A program made the translations under genes and the position numbers. Positions 32,788 through 45,507 of a DNA stretch of 64,000 nucleotides are shown here, piece after piece. Below the pieces are notes generated by a model that saw only the letters and a program-made list of their open reading frames with translations, ran no database searches and was not told the DNA's origin. The stretch is from Suillus spraguei (taxonomy: Eukaryota > Basidiomycota > Agaricomycetes > Boletales > Suillaceae). Location of the stretch: NCBI GenBank assembly GCA_016800925.1, contig JABCPU010000099.1:62001-126000 (forward strand). Direction: 5' to 3'. Within the stretch, counting starts at the first letter, position 1. Each line of letters opens with the position of its first letter.

Positions 32788-35700
32788 CTAGAAAAAATTA
32801 AGGATACCATCTTGCAAACCAAACACTAGCACGTACAGAGGAACACGCTTATCGTCATGTAGTCTAGCCTGACGACTCTTCACGACGAATGAAGACGAGC
32901 GGAGTCGCCCGCCCCGCAGGTTAGCGAATGTGGCGAGATTATCACGCACGAGTTCAATCGCAGAGTTCCATTCAACATCGGAGCGAACTTTGGGAAGACC
33001 GCCTTGGGGTTTGGGTAGTAAACGCATTCGGATGAAGAGGGATTCAAAGGGTCCGTTTGGCAGCAGGCGGATCAGCGCCCCAAGGGGGATGGATACAAAG
33101 CCAAGGGCGAGTGAGATGCCCCATTCACGACCTCCAATACGCGTCACCTGGAATGCGGTACCACCGATGAACACGATGATCACTTGCACAGCGATCTCTG
33201 CAGTCCAACCGTGAGGGTAGTCCAGACATCACATGACTCGACTCACCGATGAGGGTAATAACCATGAAGTACCAATTGTTGGACATGCCTTCAAAGATGT
33301 TGAGCTTCTTATCCAGCCTGCGCGAATTTACCGAGTTGAATATCTGAGCAAAAACAAACGCATTGAAGACCAGCGTCTGCACAATAGTGTCATTCCCCGA
33401 CGTTTCCGCAAGGCCCAGGATCTTGATACCAAGGAAGTGGAATAGCAGGATGATGATGATCTGGTAGACGGACTGCAACATGATCTGCTTGTACATGTCC
33501 ACGGTGAAAAGCGGTGCTGTCTGCTTATCAGGCATCCGGTTTAATAATGCTGGCGACGCAGGGTCCGTAGCGAGCGCAAGTGCAGCGAATGTGTCCATAA
33601 TGATATTGATCCACAACAGCTGAACAGCCGACAGTGCCGACGTTTCAGAGCTAGAAGCGATGGCGGTGACAGAGGTAATGACCACGGCGGTAATGTTGGT
33701 GGAGATCTGGAACTGTAAGAATTTCCTGACTGAATCGTTCACGCAGCGACCCCACATGATCGCCTTGACGATGGAAGAAAAGTTGTCGTCCATCAGAATA
33801 ATATCGGACGCCTCTTTGGCTACTTCCGTCCCTGCTATGCCCATAGAAAACCCTACGTGCGCCGTCTTGAGCGCGGGTCCATCATTCGTGCCGTCGCCAG
33901 TGACGGCAACGACCTCCCCGAGTGTGCGGAGCTTCTCCACCAGGATCTTTTGTCTTGAGGCGACGAGCGAGCGAGGACCTGGAGCCGTGGAACAATTTCG
34001 AGCATTTGGGATTCATCGAGCTGACGAAAGACAGGCCCCTCCATGATGATACCACCAGCCGTGTATATACCACACTGCGTGGCAATCGAACGCGCCGTCA
34101 GCACATTATCACCTGTACACATCTTCACAGTGACACCAGCTTTATGGCAATCAGCCACCGCTTCTCGAACACCATCCCTGAGCGGATCTTCGATCCCGAC
34201 GATTCCAATCAATGTCATCTCTCGAGCAATGACGTCGTATGGCACCTAGAACCCAATGAGTATGTCTAAACATCACGGAAAATATACCTACATCGTCAAT
34301 TGCAATATCTTGCATTCCTGGAGGTGGCCAAGACGGAAAGTCCCTATAGCACAGGCCAAAGTCCGCAGAGTTTGATTGGCGTAGAAAATGATAGTCCTGG
34401 AAATGTTCTCTTCCGAGAATTCATCGATCTCCGCCACCTCGACGGCGTCGGACTCAGCATTGAAGCGAGAGCTCCCATGCTGGTCTACAACGACATGGCT
34501 GCTGCATAGCTTTGTCAGGATCTCGCTAGCACCCTTGACATAGAAGCGATAGCCATGCTCGGTCTTGACCACCACGCCCATAGCCTTGCGCTCGCTAGAA
34601 AACGGAATCATCTGCACAACCCTTGCCGTGTCTCTTGTCTCCTTATAATCCGCCCACCCAAGATCCTTTGCGAAGCTTAGAAGTGCCGTCTCCGTCTTAC
34701 TTCCCACGAACACGCGTTCGCCACTCTCCTTCTCCACATCCTCAAATGCCGTAGAGTTCACAGCAATAGCCGCATTGAACAACGAACGAAGGGGCGGACT
34801 CAGAACGGTGTTAAGCATCGATTGATCGATGCTGAAATCATCACGGGGGGCTTTCGAACCAGAGCTCCTGTGTGGACTTGGGCTTCTATTTGCATTTGTG
34901 CGCGCTTGGTTGGCTTCGAGTTTACGCACGAATTTAGCGTGGATCCCGATGGAGCCTGCGACCACGGACATCACATTACAAGTGAGCGTACCGGTCTTGT
35001 CGGTGCAGATGACAGAGGAGTTGCCCATCGTCTCACACGAGCCCAAGACGCGCACCAGCAGTTTTTCCGCCGTCATCCTTTTGGTGGCGAATGCCAAAGC
35101 CAGAGTCACAGCCAATGGAAGTCCTAATTATAAACACGCTTGTTAAGGCGTAGCACGTTTAACGTAAAAGCAGAGCCTCACCTTCTGGAACGGCAACTAC
35201 GACTAAAGTGACCGCGATGATGAGAATCTGAACAAACGCCATGCCATTCTGGTCAGCAGACCTGTAGTATACTAGTTAGAGAAGATGCAGATGCTATAGC
35301 CGAGGTTCGTCACCTGGCAGGCGAGCCTGTAGCAAGTTGCACGATGAATCTAATCATCAGAGCAAAGAAGAGTATGATGCCGGCAATGCTGCCAAGCTTC
35401 GCGATTAATTCAGCTAAAACATTGAGCTTCAACTGGAGCGGGGTGTGCTCAGTCTCCGTCCTGAGAGCTAATAGAGTTGGGGTTAACCCGGATGTTGGCG
35501 GACAAAGAGAGATACGTACCCATCATGATCCTGCCGTTGAAGCTCTTCGTGCCAACTGCAACGACGACGTAGCTACCAACGCCTTCCAAAACCTTGCTAC
35601 CGCTGACGACAAAACAGTCCGTGTGTGTAGATACGTGCTCCCCTCCGAGGGCCCCACCTTCAGCGTGCACACCGCTTAGTGCTTGCTTCAGCGCCAGACA

Positions 35701-37354
35701 ATGTGTATAGGACGCCTTCTTGATAGCATCCGACTCGCCAGTTGCTGCTGATTCGTCGCACATGACGTTGTGCCCCGCTAAGAAGATGCCGTCGCAGGGA
35801 ACGATTTCTCCAGGTTCTAATAACGCTATATCGCCGACTACAACTTCCTGTGTGCACAGAAAAGTACCATGAGATGGCGTTGATTAAATGAGAACAAGCT
35901 TACTTTCACATCAATCAGACGTTCGATGCCGTTACGGATAACTTTGACCCCACGTTCTTCCTTTTTCTCGTTGAGGACTTTGAATTGCCGCTCTTTTTGC
36001 CAATCATTTATCGAGCCAATGACAACCTGTGGAAAATTAATCGTTGAATGAAAAAAGGAACAGTAGCTAACTTACGACAATAAGCACCGCGATCATGATA
36101 GCAACACCTTCCACCCAATCCACCGGGGGTTGGCCGGGAGTCTGAGGCGTCCCAAAATCTTGAAACAAGCCAAGCGCGAGTGAAATAATTGCTGCGATAG
36201 ACAACAAGATCTTGGAAACGCAAGTAGAGTGAAGTTTAGGTTTGACAGATTTAGCAGATACGCACAAGAACTTTATCTTGCAAGGCAAGCCACATGAGAC
36301 CAAGCAGACTTTTGCTGATTCGATGGGGAAGAACGTTGTCTCCAAATACGCGTTTGCGATCTTCCATTGACGCCGAATGAGGGTCGTCGGCGACTTCAAC
36401 CTCGACGTGACCTTGTGGTGCGGGGACGCCGGACAAAGGTTCCCGGTTATGCCTTTGGGAAGCACCTACACCAGCACCTGGTTTGTTGTCTGGGGTACCG
36501 ACTGGTTTTAATCCCTGGGAACTGTCGGTTCCTAGGCCGTCAAGGAGACCGTCGATACCCCCCAACTTCTGGAGGGCATCGAGATTCTTCGGGTCGAGAA
36601 GGCTAGCCAACTCGACAGGTCTGAATTTGAATGGACGGGGGTTGACCAAGTCATCTTGAACAAGTTCGACCTTTGGGACATCACCGTTGGCTTGAAGTGA
36701 ATGGCGGCTGTCAGAAGGATTTTCATGAATATTGGCATCGGGTGGAGGAGTTGTTGTGACGTGATTTTCGATAGAAAGATCGGATTTAGCGGGCTTGGAC
36801 CTGGAGAGTACGGAGGCGGTGTCCACATGGGTGTGGGTGGGAGAATGCAGCGTGCTAGGGGGATCCGATCTAACGGGATGGAGAGGAACCATGCCATAAT
36901 CACCACTGCCGTGGTCCGGTTCTGTTTCGTCAAGGCTACTGTGACCTTCATGTGAACTGGTAAAAGTTGCGTTGCTAGATTTTCGCTGATGAATCGAGAC
37001 CTTGTTGATCAAAGGGCTGAGTATATTCAGGGAGGAATAACCGCTGCGCTCATCTGGTTTGTTATCCCTCAAGGACAATGCGGTAGGGAAATGACTAGAG
37101 GAGTGAGCTGATAATGTGGGAGATGGAGGAACAGTTAGACAAGCCCCGTCGTTTGATGAGACCATAGTAGGTGATGGGGAATGCGAGCGAGAGTCTACTG
37201 AAACTCGACGCTGTGATTGGGGGTGAAGCCCGGGGGACAATAGGGTTGAATCTGGTCGTGGTTGGGAGAAGGCATTTGTAGAGGATGAAGTGAATAGAGG
37301 GTTTGAAGAGAGGTCAGTTGTGACTATCTCAGGTATGTTTCCCTCTGTAGCCAT
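32788..37354 (-). pseudogene. PMC1: PMC1-type P-type Ca2+-ATPase with two single-base frameshifts
   Basis: Nine exons on the minus strand: 37354-36266, 36210-36076, 36026-35904, 35847-35520, 35467-35314, 35261-35182, 35123-34292, 34245-33247, 33182-32788. The 363-residue first exon ends with FKFRPVELASLLDPKNL and a first membrane segment. Later motifs are CDESAATGESDA (actuator domain TGES), VPEGLPLAVTLAL (M4, Ca2+ site), ICTDKTGTLT (phosphorylated Asp), KGASE, TGDN and GDGTNDGPAL. The family pumps Ca2+ into the vacuole. Two bases are missing: at 34352-34356 (between LRTLA and LCYRDFPSWPP) and at 33948-33951 (between SPQDK and ILVEKL). With both restored the exon lengths sum to a whole number of codons (about 1378 residues). 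The cause is either a dead gene or two assembly errors. Confidence 0.88.
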
Positions 37355-40300
37355 GAGACGACGGATTTCGAATTGGAAGGGAAAGGTTCCAACTGAGGAA
37401 ACGAACGGTGGATTATAAATGAACGTGACATGCAAGGGTGTGAGGCAGTGCGTTTGGAAGTTCTACATAGAATTCTGATATTTAAGGCACCAATTAGGAG
37501 GCCCTTGAAGGCTTCGTGGTGTGTAATACTAACCAAGAACACATGTGATGAATAGATACTCGACACATATATTCTATGAAGCCATTTAGACAATCTTTGA
37601 CGAGCTGTAGGATGTGATGGTTCAACGACAATGATTTCCTTTTCTGTAGTATTATCGATAGGTTCGCAAATCATCTCCTTTCTTGGGAACCAAAGGTCAC
37701 TTATTCATACCGGCAGATACTCACAATACTTGGAATCACATCTTACTGCAAGGCTCCCGTGCTACCGATTACTATAACTCGTTGACCTTGATCTCACGCC
37801 AATCTTATACTTTCCGAGGACTACGACGTCACGTCCTGCTATCAAATTACCTCAATATTATATCTATCACGAGACCATCAAACCCCACCGCCAACACACA
37901 CTCCAGATTCTCAGACATGCACAACCAATGTGCCAGGACGATCACATCTCCTTGGCGCTTGTGCTTTTCAGGGGCAAACCGCCGTTCTCCGTCATATTCT
38001 ACTCAGAATTTCTGTAATTATTACCCCTAATTTGGTTAATCAGTCCGATAAGTATTTTAACGGAAAGTAACCCCTTTACTCGAGTTACACGATGCAGTCC
38101 TCATTGATTCATTGCGGACTTCATTTAAGAATTTCTCTTTACACCAATACTTTAGCCATATACTATTCTTAGTTCACCATCCAGACGCGTGCGTTTGACT
38201 TTTACCTCTAAACTTAAGCGCCCAGAGTTGTGGAGAAAGACAAAACCATCGTCCCAACTCATCCACCGTTCGATCACGGAAAAAGGTTTCCATCAACGGC
38301 CCTCGCGTACAGTCGCGTGTCACAGCCCGCACTGACACTATAAAATCCTGATCATATTAGGCGGGACCATTACCACGCTGACCATTCCCGAACTTACAAA
38401 GAAAATCTGGAAACACCGGAAACACGAGCCGAATATGTCATATCTTTTGTCCACCACCTGAGCCAGTATACAGACTCCCCTTGTCGTCTCACTGTACAAA
38501 TACATTCCATTCACCTTTGGGGCTCCGATCGACAACGGCACCCTCAACCGCAGGAAAATGGAGATTTAATGAATTGATGGATCTGGACTATTATCATAGC
38601 ATAGCCCAATTTGTTGCATGCGTAGGTTGCCGCCGCCGCACCCATGCAATGAGTGGCGTTCAATGGCAAGAATTACGTTTGGGGGTTAGACTCATGGAAC
38701 GCTGTGCTTCTTCGTAGTGTCCCGTAGCATACTTACGTCGGCACAAGAGTGCGGCAAGGCCTTAGTCTCGTCGGCAGTCGGAACCAAGCCTTCGGCTACT
38801 TCCGTTTTATTCAATTAGACCACCAAATATGGTAAATTCCCGCCTTCTTCCTGACGTAATTATATTTCAAATTTTGCCAGCAGAACGCAGTTGTAACACA
38901 GCCTTAAGTGTTCCATTGGAACATTGCGGCTTTTTGGAAAATACCTGTGGAAGCCTTCCTATTGCTCTAAATATGGTACGCATCTACTTCGCTGGCTACC
39001 TCGCTATCAAGGATGGCGTCGCACCGAAGTGCGTTATTAATTGGTATGCGCCAGTTAGTGTGTTCCACATTCCATATCCTTGGTCGTTCTCGAATTTCAC
39101 CAAAGGTTTCCTATCCACGGACGGCGGTTGGCAGGCACAATGTCACGTCAGCACCTAATATCTAGACCGTATCCTTACCCGTAAGGGTTATCTTGGTCGT
39201 CGTTATCGACAAACTCAACATCATGATTAGTTCCAACAGAAATTTCTGATCTTTCCAAGCCCCTCACGATAGATAGCGTAAAAAATAGATTCAGGAGCAT
39301 GAGGAACGTTGCCATACATTTTCTGTTTCTATTTGGCTTGGGTCGCTCGCTGATCAAAATCCAATTCACAGCATGCCACACGCCCCGCCAATTGCCCGTC
39401 TTGGCCAACGTTGGCTGATGGAAAATCGCACCGCCGTCTACATATCTGATAAATTCAAGCACGTCGCGCAGTTACTGCGCATGTGATCATTGTGATAATT
39501 CAAACATATTGTCTCCAGGGAATAGACTGCGAACTATTCATAATTTGGCTGTACTTCGCTGGCACTACCCCTGTACGGCGATATTAATCGAGTCAATGTC
39601 AGTACTGGTCTTCTGGCCTAGTGTGTAGTCACTGGGATCACTCAACCGACCAAGACAAGAGCGAACATGAGGACGTAATGCATGCGTGTCCTTGGCAAAA
39701 CCAGTCTAGCGCAGGAACGCCAAAAAATTGCCTTGAAACAGTGACTTACATGAACCTGCACAGGATTTAGGTCTGCACACATCCGCCTGTTCCGGCAGGC
39801 GCGTGCTTTGGCAGGCGCGTTATTCAGACCACATCCCGGGCCTCAAACACGACGTTAACTTGAACTTAATGGATCAGGATCTGTCATTTGAATTAGCGAT
39901 GGCGGTTCCATCGTGTTATAATCGGCGAACTTGATCACGATGGTACTCTAGTTGTGGCTCGCACATTGCATGGTGTGCAAAAACAACTCTTGGTCTGGCG
40001 CGGATATGAGTCAGTGGTCATACGGACGGAGCCCGTGGATCGCCAACGTGTTGGGCGCCCAAGGAAACTCATCCTATACCCATCTTTGCGATCAAGAAGG
40101 ACCTGTGACTTCACCCTGCTGTGCTGACAGATACCATTCTTGCGACACTGAAAAAGTTGGCGATCTGATCCACCTGGACATCAATCTCGGTAAATGTTTC
40201 GCCTCCGGATGATGTGACTGCCACTACTAATACTAATACTAATAGTGGCGGTCAAGGGAATCACGGTTTCTTCACAATATTGGGCGTGTGCTTTGTGAGA

Positions 40301-41362
40301 GATGCATAGCCTGCATCTGTGAGGGCTGGGCTCCCTATTCATGGGGTCGTCTGACTTGCCCAGGAGGTTATCATACAGGCCCCTAGAACACCCGCCGTGA
40401 GTAACTACCATTCCACAGCACCTTTTGTTAATTGGAGCTATCTAACAACGATGCTGCGCTGGAGGGTTGAATTTCGAATCCAAACAATTCGATCGAACAT
40501 ATGACTCGACCACTGCGCGATGCGCCGACAAACATGTAAAACATCCGGTGACAAAATTGGAGCTTTGTCGTGCATTTCATGGAGACTCACAGAACACTAT
40601 TTGAGTTCGAACCTTGAACCTTGTTTCACGGATGCATAGAAGACTACTAGGGTACGGATCCTGGAAATGCGTTCAGCTCAGCTGACTTGAACGCCTCTCG
40701 ATACGTTGCTGCATTCGAAGTTTTGGGTTTGCCCGTTGACAACGAAGTCCTTGGCATGACTGTAACCCGAATACGCCACTTCACGATATTCACACTGCGA
40801 TCGCAAGTCACCCGCTGAGAATAAGGGTGTTAATAGTAATACACTCTGTTAGGTCCTGCGCCCTGTTTCGTGTCATAGGGCTTTTGTCGAAGCTCTTAGA
40901 GGTGAAGTCAACTTCGAACAAAAGAAACCCTGAGTCGCTCGTGCCAAAATAAGTAACTAGTTGGGTCCTAAGGCCCTATGACGATTCTAATTCATTTCTC
41001 GTAAGGAGCGGCGAACAACTTTACTCTTTTCTCGAAGGTCTACAGAGAAACATGACGTAGAGGTGTTCGGAGCGCTCATCCAGAACCCCTGACATTTCGT
41101 CATTATAGCTCAGGTGTCTCGCACTTGCAAGAGAGTTTCTCGAAGGTGTTCATGAAATAAACGAGTGGTCACGGCATGCATGCCAGAAAACGTGTTCACC
41201 TCATGTTACTATGTACTACTTTACTCTCCAGCGTCAAATAATGTGAGACCCCATCTATGTTCTAGAAAACCATCGAAGATATGGAATAATCATAAGGAAG
41301 AGCCAACGCATTGCGTCCCAAGTCTGGCGCAATGTGTGCAGCGCGATTATCCGACCCAGTGC
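37355..41362. other. Long intergenic stretch, no supported gene
   Basis: Four kilobases with only short unassigned frames (for example 38829-39158 plus; 39175-39462 minus, which has a hydrophobic MATFLMLLNLFFTLSIV segment and an acidic end). The part next to 37354 should be the ATPase promoter. At 40872-40982 there is an imperfect long hairpin, reported separately. No repeat family of the flanks occurs here. Confidence 0.5.
40872..40982. repeat. Imperfect nested inverted repeat
   Basis: The outer arms GTCATAGGGC (40872-40881) and GCCCTATGAC (40973-40982) are exact complements. Inside them CTTTTGTCGAAG (from 40881) pairs with CTTCGAACAAAAG (from about 40912) apart from one bulge. It could fold as a hairpin in RNA or be the relic of a small inverted-repeat element. 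Function unknown. Confidence 0.5.
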
Positions 41363-43268
41363 CTAAATATAAGTTATGATACTTGCCTTCCCAGATGTCT
41401 TTACACCCGGGCTTACCACCTGCGGCGTAGGCACTTGACCGCCAACGAGCTCGCTACCTGCACCTTCGTCGTTCTTCGGCTTTAACTCGGCTTGGCCCTC
41501 CTTGTCTACGTCGTCTTGTTTCAGCTTCCCCATTTCCTTGATGAAGCTCGTGCCCCAAAAGGCCGCGGAGTATTTGTTGACGTATTTGAAAAGCTTGCGA
41601 TGGTTCTCGGCACGCGTCTCAGTATCCATCGTGACAGCTTCGTGAATCGCGTCTGCGACTTGTTGAGGATCCCACGGGTTCACGACAATTGATCCGTTGA
41701 GACTCTGAGCGGCTCCGGCAAACTCGGAGAGGATCATTGCACCCTGACGAGCCTGTTGACAAGCAATATATTCGTACGAGACCTGATGGTAATGACGTCA
41801 GAACATCACCCCGCAAAAGTGAAGAGCTGAGAAGAGTTACCAGATTCATGCCATCTCTCGTACTAGTCACCAAACACACATCACTAATCGCGTAAAGGGC
41901 ACATAGCTCGTCGAAGGCCAAACTCTTGTGCATGAAGTGTATCGGCATAAATTCGACTGTACCAAACCGACCGTTAATGCGACCGACAAGTTCGTTTACC
42001 GTCGACCGTAGGTTTTGATAGTCTTCGACATCCTGTCTAGATGGCACGGCAAGCTGAACTAACACGACCTAGTGACGAATGCGAGTAAGTCAACCAGGCA
42101 TCCACTAACAATCCCACACTAACTTTGCCGATCCACTCAGGGTGCTGCGTTAAAAAGAGCTCAAGAGCGTGGAGTTTCTGGGGAACACCTTTGATGTAAT
42201 CGAGACGATCGACCCCAACGATGACTTTGACACCATTAAAACGCTGTTCCAGTTGAGCGATGCGAGATTTAACAGATTCCTTCTCTAGATTCTGCACGTT
42301 GTTGTTAGCTTCAATGACTCACGACATTTTACGTCGTGATACATACCTTGATGAATGAAGCAGGTTCGATGCCAATAGGGAATGTCCCAACGTGAGCTAA
42401 GCGACCCTCAAACTCAACACCATTGGGCATTGTTGGCAAGCCAAGGATGCGCGTGCAAGAAGACAAAAAGTGACGAGCATAGTCGTAAGTGTGGAAGCCA
42501 ATAAGGTCGCAAAAGAGGACACCCAAGAGAATTTCACGACGAACAGGGAGGATCCTGACACAGGGTCAGCGGACTGATCGGCCGACAAAGGAGGATCAAT
42601 TACCTGTAAATTTCGCTGCTAGGGAAAGGTGTGTGCAAAAAGAACCCTATCTTTACGTCGGGTATTCTCTCAGAAGAGATGTCAACTTCCTCTTCAATAC
42701 CCTCTGCGATCTTGGTCAGCTCTTGTTTCTGGTATTCCCCTCCAGATGCCCCGTCAACGAGGCCGCGTAGTATCATGGGAAGAAGCATGAGGTGATAGTC
42801 CTGCACCCATACCATACTGCCGGGTGTGATTTGCGAACGTACTGTTTCCGCAAATCGGAAGTTGGCCTGACGGTACATCAGCCAATTCTCTTCATCAAAG
42901 TTCATTTCTCCGGGATGGTAATGAAATAGCGGCCACAAAATGGAATTAGAGAAGCCGTTGTAATGTCCCTCGGCGACGTCATCGTCAAGATATACAGCTT
43001 GACAAGAGTACTCCTCCATGAGACGCTTGTCGACATAAGCTCTGTCTTTTGGTGGAATGTAGAAACCCGGCCAGCCGATCCAGGTGAAGCTCAATGATTT
43101 CTTGAAACCGGAGAGGGCTGATACAAGCCCTCCCGAAGACATTTTGAAGTGGTATTCGCCTGAAGCATCTTTCGTGATTGTGATGGGTAGACGGTTGGCG
43201 ACGACGATGAGGTGTTTGCCCTCCATATCTGCGCTTTCGGCGGAGGTTGGGAAGATAGAGGGTACCAT
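41363..43268 (-). CDS. TPS1: Trehalose-6-phosphate synthase
   Basis: Five exons (43268-42604, 42554-42347, 42291-42124, 42068-41841, 41782-41363) encode 562 residues. The enzyme joins UDP-glucose and glucose-6-phosphate to trehalose-6-phosphate in the cytosol. It is a GT20 glycosyltransferase, shown by LIVVANRLPITI and SSGGLVSAL (substrate loop), FTWIGWPGF, NGFSNSILWPLFHY, VWVQDYHLMLLP, GFFLHTPFPSSEIYR, VGVDRLDYIKGVPQKL and TRDGMNLVSYEYIACQ. The start has good context (TTCCATGG); a second Met (MEGKH, 43226) begins the conserved part. All introns are short GT...AG and the frame is intact. The C-terminal tail of about 60 residues (KQDDVDKEGQAELKPKNDEG) is low-complexity. No phosphatase domain is present, so this is the Tps1, not the Tps2, type. 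Confidence 0.95.
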
Positions 43269-43811
43269 GGAATGATGAGATTTATAAGTGAGCAGATCTC
43301 TTTGAAAACATGCAGAAGAGGCCGAATACGGGTGATTATCGGATCTGTTGTGACGAAATGGTAGAAGGGTAGCGAGAAGGCTGGCAAACGTTCCCGTGAT
43401 CGAAATCCTATCGTGAAAAATGTCTAGATCGATGACTGAAGAGACTACTAGTCGATTGACCCTGGATGGCGGTTGGTTGAGTTCTGGCCGCTACCTCGTC
43501 ATGACTCCATGGGAATCTATGGAGTCCGGCGCTAGTCCAGGTTTGGCCGCTGACTTTCATGCCCGTACTCAAGTAATGGTGCCACTAGTACAAAAGCCAG
43601 TAAGAAACGCACACATCGATCAGCGATGGAAGGACGATTATCTCCCAGCCATATATGTATAATCTACGTAGAAGCATGGATAAGCGCCTCGCAATGTTCC
43701 TTCTGACTTAGATATTTTTGGGGATTGTTTGATCAACACGAGTGAGTGTTCTTATCAGCATGCATGTGCATTGATACGCGCGATGGTAAATAACATGACA
43801 TGATACGTAAT
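43269..43811. other. Intergenic region between TPS1 and the P0 gene
   Basis: Both neighbours are on the minus strand, so these 543 bp hold the TPS1 promoter and the 3' untranslated part of the P0 gene. I see no stress-response element (for example CCCCT) that I would assert. Confidence 0.5.
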
Positions 43812-45005
43812 CTAGTCGAAGAGACCGAAACCCTGCGGACCATCGCATGAGGTTTATTTCCATTTGTACAAACCAAGAGTAACTTACCATGTCATCGTCA
43901 GACTCCTCCTTCTCTTCAGCCTTCTCCTCAGCCTCAGCCTCAGCAGCAGCGGGTGCGGCTTCAGCGGCAGCAGGTGCGGCAACGGCAGCAAATGCGTCAG
44001 GGTTCTCCAAGTACTCCTTAGCCTGGATGAAGAATTAGCTTCGTTGCTCAGTATGATAAACTCGACAAAATTCAGAAACAATATTTGTGCATCCGTTAAA
44101 GTCAGCATTTTCAGTGTGTATGTTTGAAGCATCTCAATATTAGGTGAATCGAATTTGAGCTAACCTTCTGGGCACCCTCGAACATGTAGTCAGTAGACAA
44201 GCACAGAGCAATGAGGTTCTTGTACGAGTTGACAAGGGAGTGCATGACCGAGACGATGGTGGGGTAGTTGAGGGCCAATGAGATGGCAGCAATGGTCTGG
44301 ACACCGGACATGAAGCGGTCAATGAGCACCTTCTCGTCAATGTCGAGAACTTCGGGAGCAAACGCATTTCCAGAGTCGAAGATCTGGACGACAGTCATAC
44401 CGTACGTGAACGGTGAGATGTTCAACATGTTGAGGAGAGTAGCCTCGGATGGGCCGACACGGCTACCAGCAGTAACGACCTGAACCTCGGCCGAAATTTC
44501 AATGGTACCACGAGCAATCTTGGTGGGGATACCGAGGGCCTGGAAGAAGGAGGTCTTTCCGGGCTCCATACCGGTGTTTCCGGCGGGGACGAAGACATCC
44601 TTGGGGGCATAAGCACCAGCACGAGCAGGGGCAGCAATCTTGTTGGCAACAATGATTTCCCTAACTTCTTTGAGGTCTTTATCGGTGAAGACAAAACCGA
44701 TGTTACCCCTGACGTGGGGAAGAAGACGCTCGAATTGGGGGTTCTCCGAAAGGATAGTACGAAGAGCACGGCGAACCATAGTGTTCTTGCCCATCAAAAC
44801 CACACCTTTGCCACGAAGGGCAACACGAATCTGGTGCATCTGGTTGGAGCTAACATTGTCGACGTTGACGATGAAAATGGAGGCTGGAGCGCGTTATTAA
44901 AAAAGGATTGTTAGGTAAATAAAACCACTGAAACGCACGATACTTGGCGATGAGTTCCTTTAGTTTGACGAAGTAAATTTCCTTTTGCGCGCGAGTAGCA
45001 CCCAT
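43812..45005 (-). CDS. RPP0: 60S acidic ribosomal protein P0 (stalk base, uL10)
   Basis: Four exons (45005-44939, 44883-44165, 44022-43888, 43832-43812) give 313 residues, the usual length. It starts [19 protein letters not shown]; then [15 protein letters not shown] and [11 protein letters not shown] form the rRNA-binding domain. The C-terminal half has the Ala/Glu-rich hinge ([19 protein letters not shown]) and the acidic tip EESDDDMGFGLFD, which binds elongation factors. P0 anchors P1/P2 dimers on the large subunit. The last exon codes only six residues and the stop, a good example of a tiny terminal exon. The gene lies head-to-head with the PPR-type gene about 500 bp away. Confidence 0.97.
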
Positions 45006-45507
45006 CGTGATTTCTGATATAAGACTCGTTAAGATATCAAGACAGGGCGATAAGTTATGCTACTCACATGAATATACAGATGTGATTGTTTTTAAGTAAA
45101 AATCAGTGCCTCCCAATTGACCTCTAAAAGCCTGTCAGCCGGATCATACTCTCCGATCTAGCACTACGCACCAGCAGCGTGCCAATGGATTTTTCAAGGC
45201 GACCGACTGGATGAGGATAATGTGAATATGTGTATCTGGCGTTCCCGCTAAAGTTTCGATCGACCGGGAAATGCCTTGCAGTTCAAGAAACAAGGTTTAA
45301 AGTCCACCGGGACATTCCGATCCTCATGTTTGCCTTGTAACGTGACGTTTAACGCGTCGTGTTCCCAATTCGTCCATGCCATGGAATGTTGCGATGGTGT
45401 CTGTCGACCGTCCGAGTTTGGGGCGGCGTCGACGGTGCTCAAAGAATCAGGTTTTTATTTTTATTTGCAACATTAAACGCGTGGCTTTAACCATCGTTCA
45501 ATTTTAG
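45006..45507. promoter_or_regulatory. Shared upstream region of P0 and the PPR-type gene
   Basis: Divergent genes flank this 0.5 kb interval. TAATTTTTACTTAAAAACAA-type AT-rich sequence lies just upstream of P0 (about 45085-45110). At least one unresolved 5' exon of the plus-strand gene must lie in the right part, ending before an acceptor TTTTAG at 45507. No core element is certain. Confidence 0.4.

Noticed and set aside
33940..33965. A short intron to explain the ATPase frame change at SPQDK
   Set aside because: Any GT...AG pair here would be under 30 bp and would remove the conserved VLARSSPQDK block.
37683..38030. 115-codon plus-strand frame upstream of the ATPase
   Set aside because: Composition looks random and it lies over the expected promoter of the minus-strand gene.
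39175..39462. Small membrane protein on the minus strand
   Set aside because: A single hydrophobic segment in a short frame is not enough evidence without homology.
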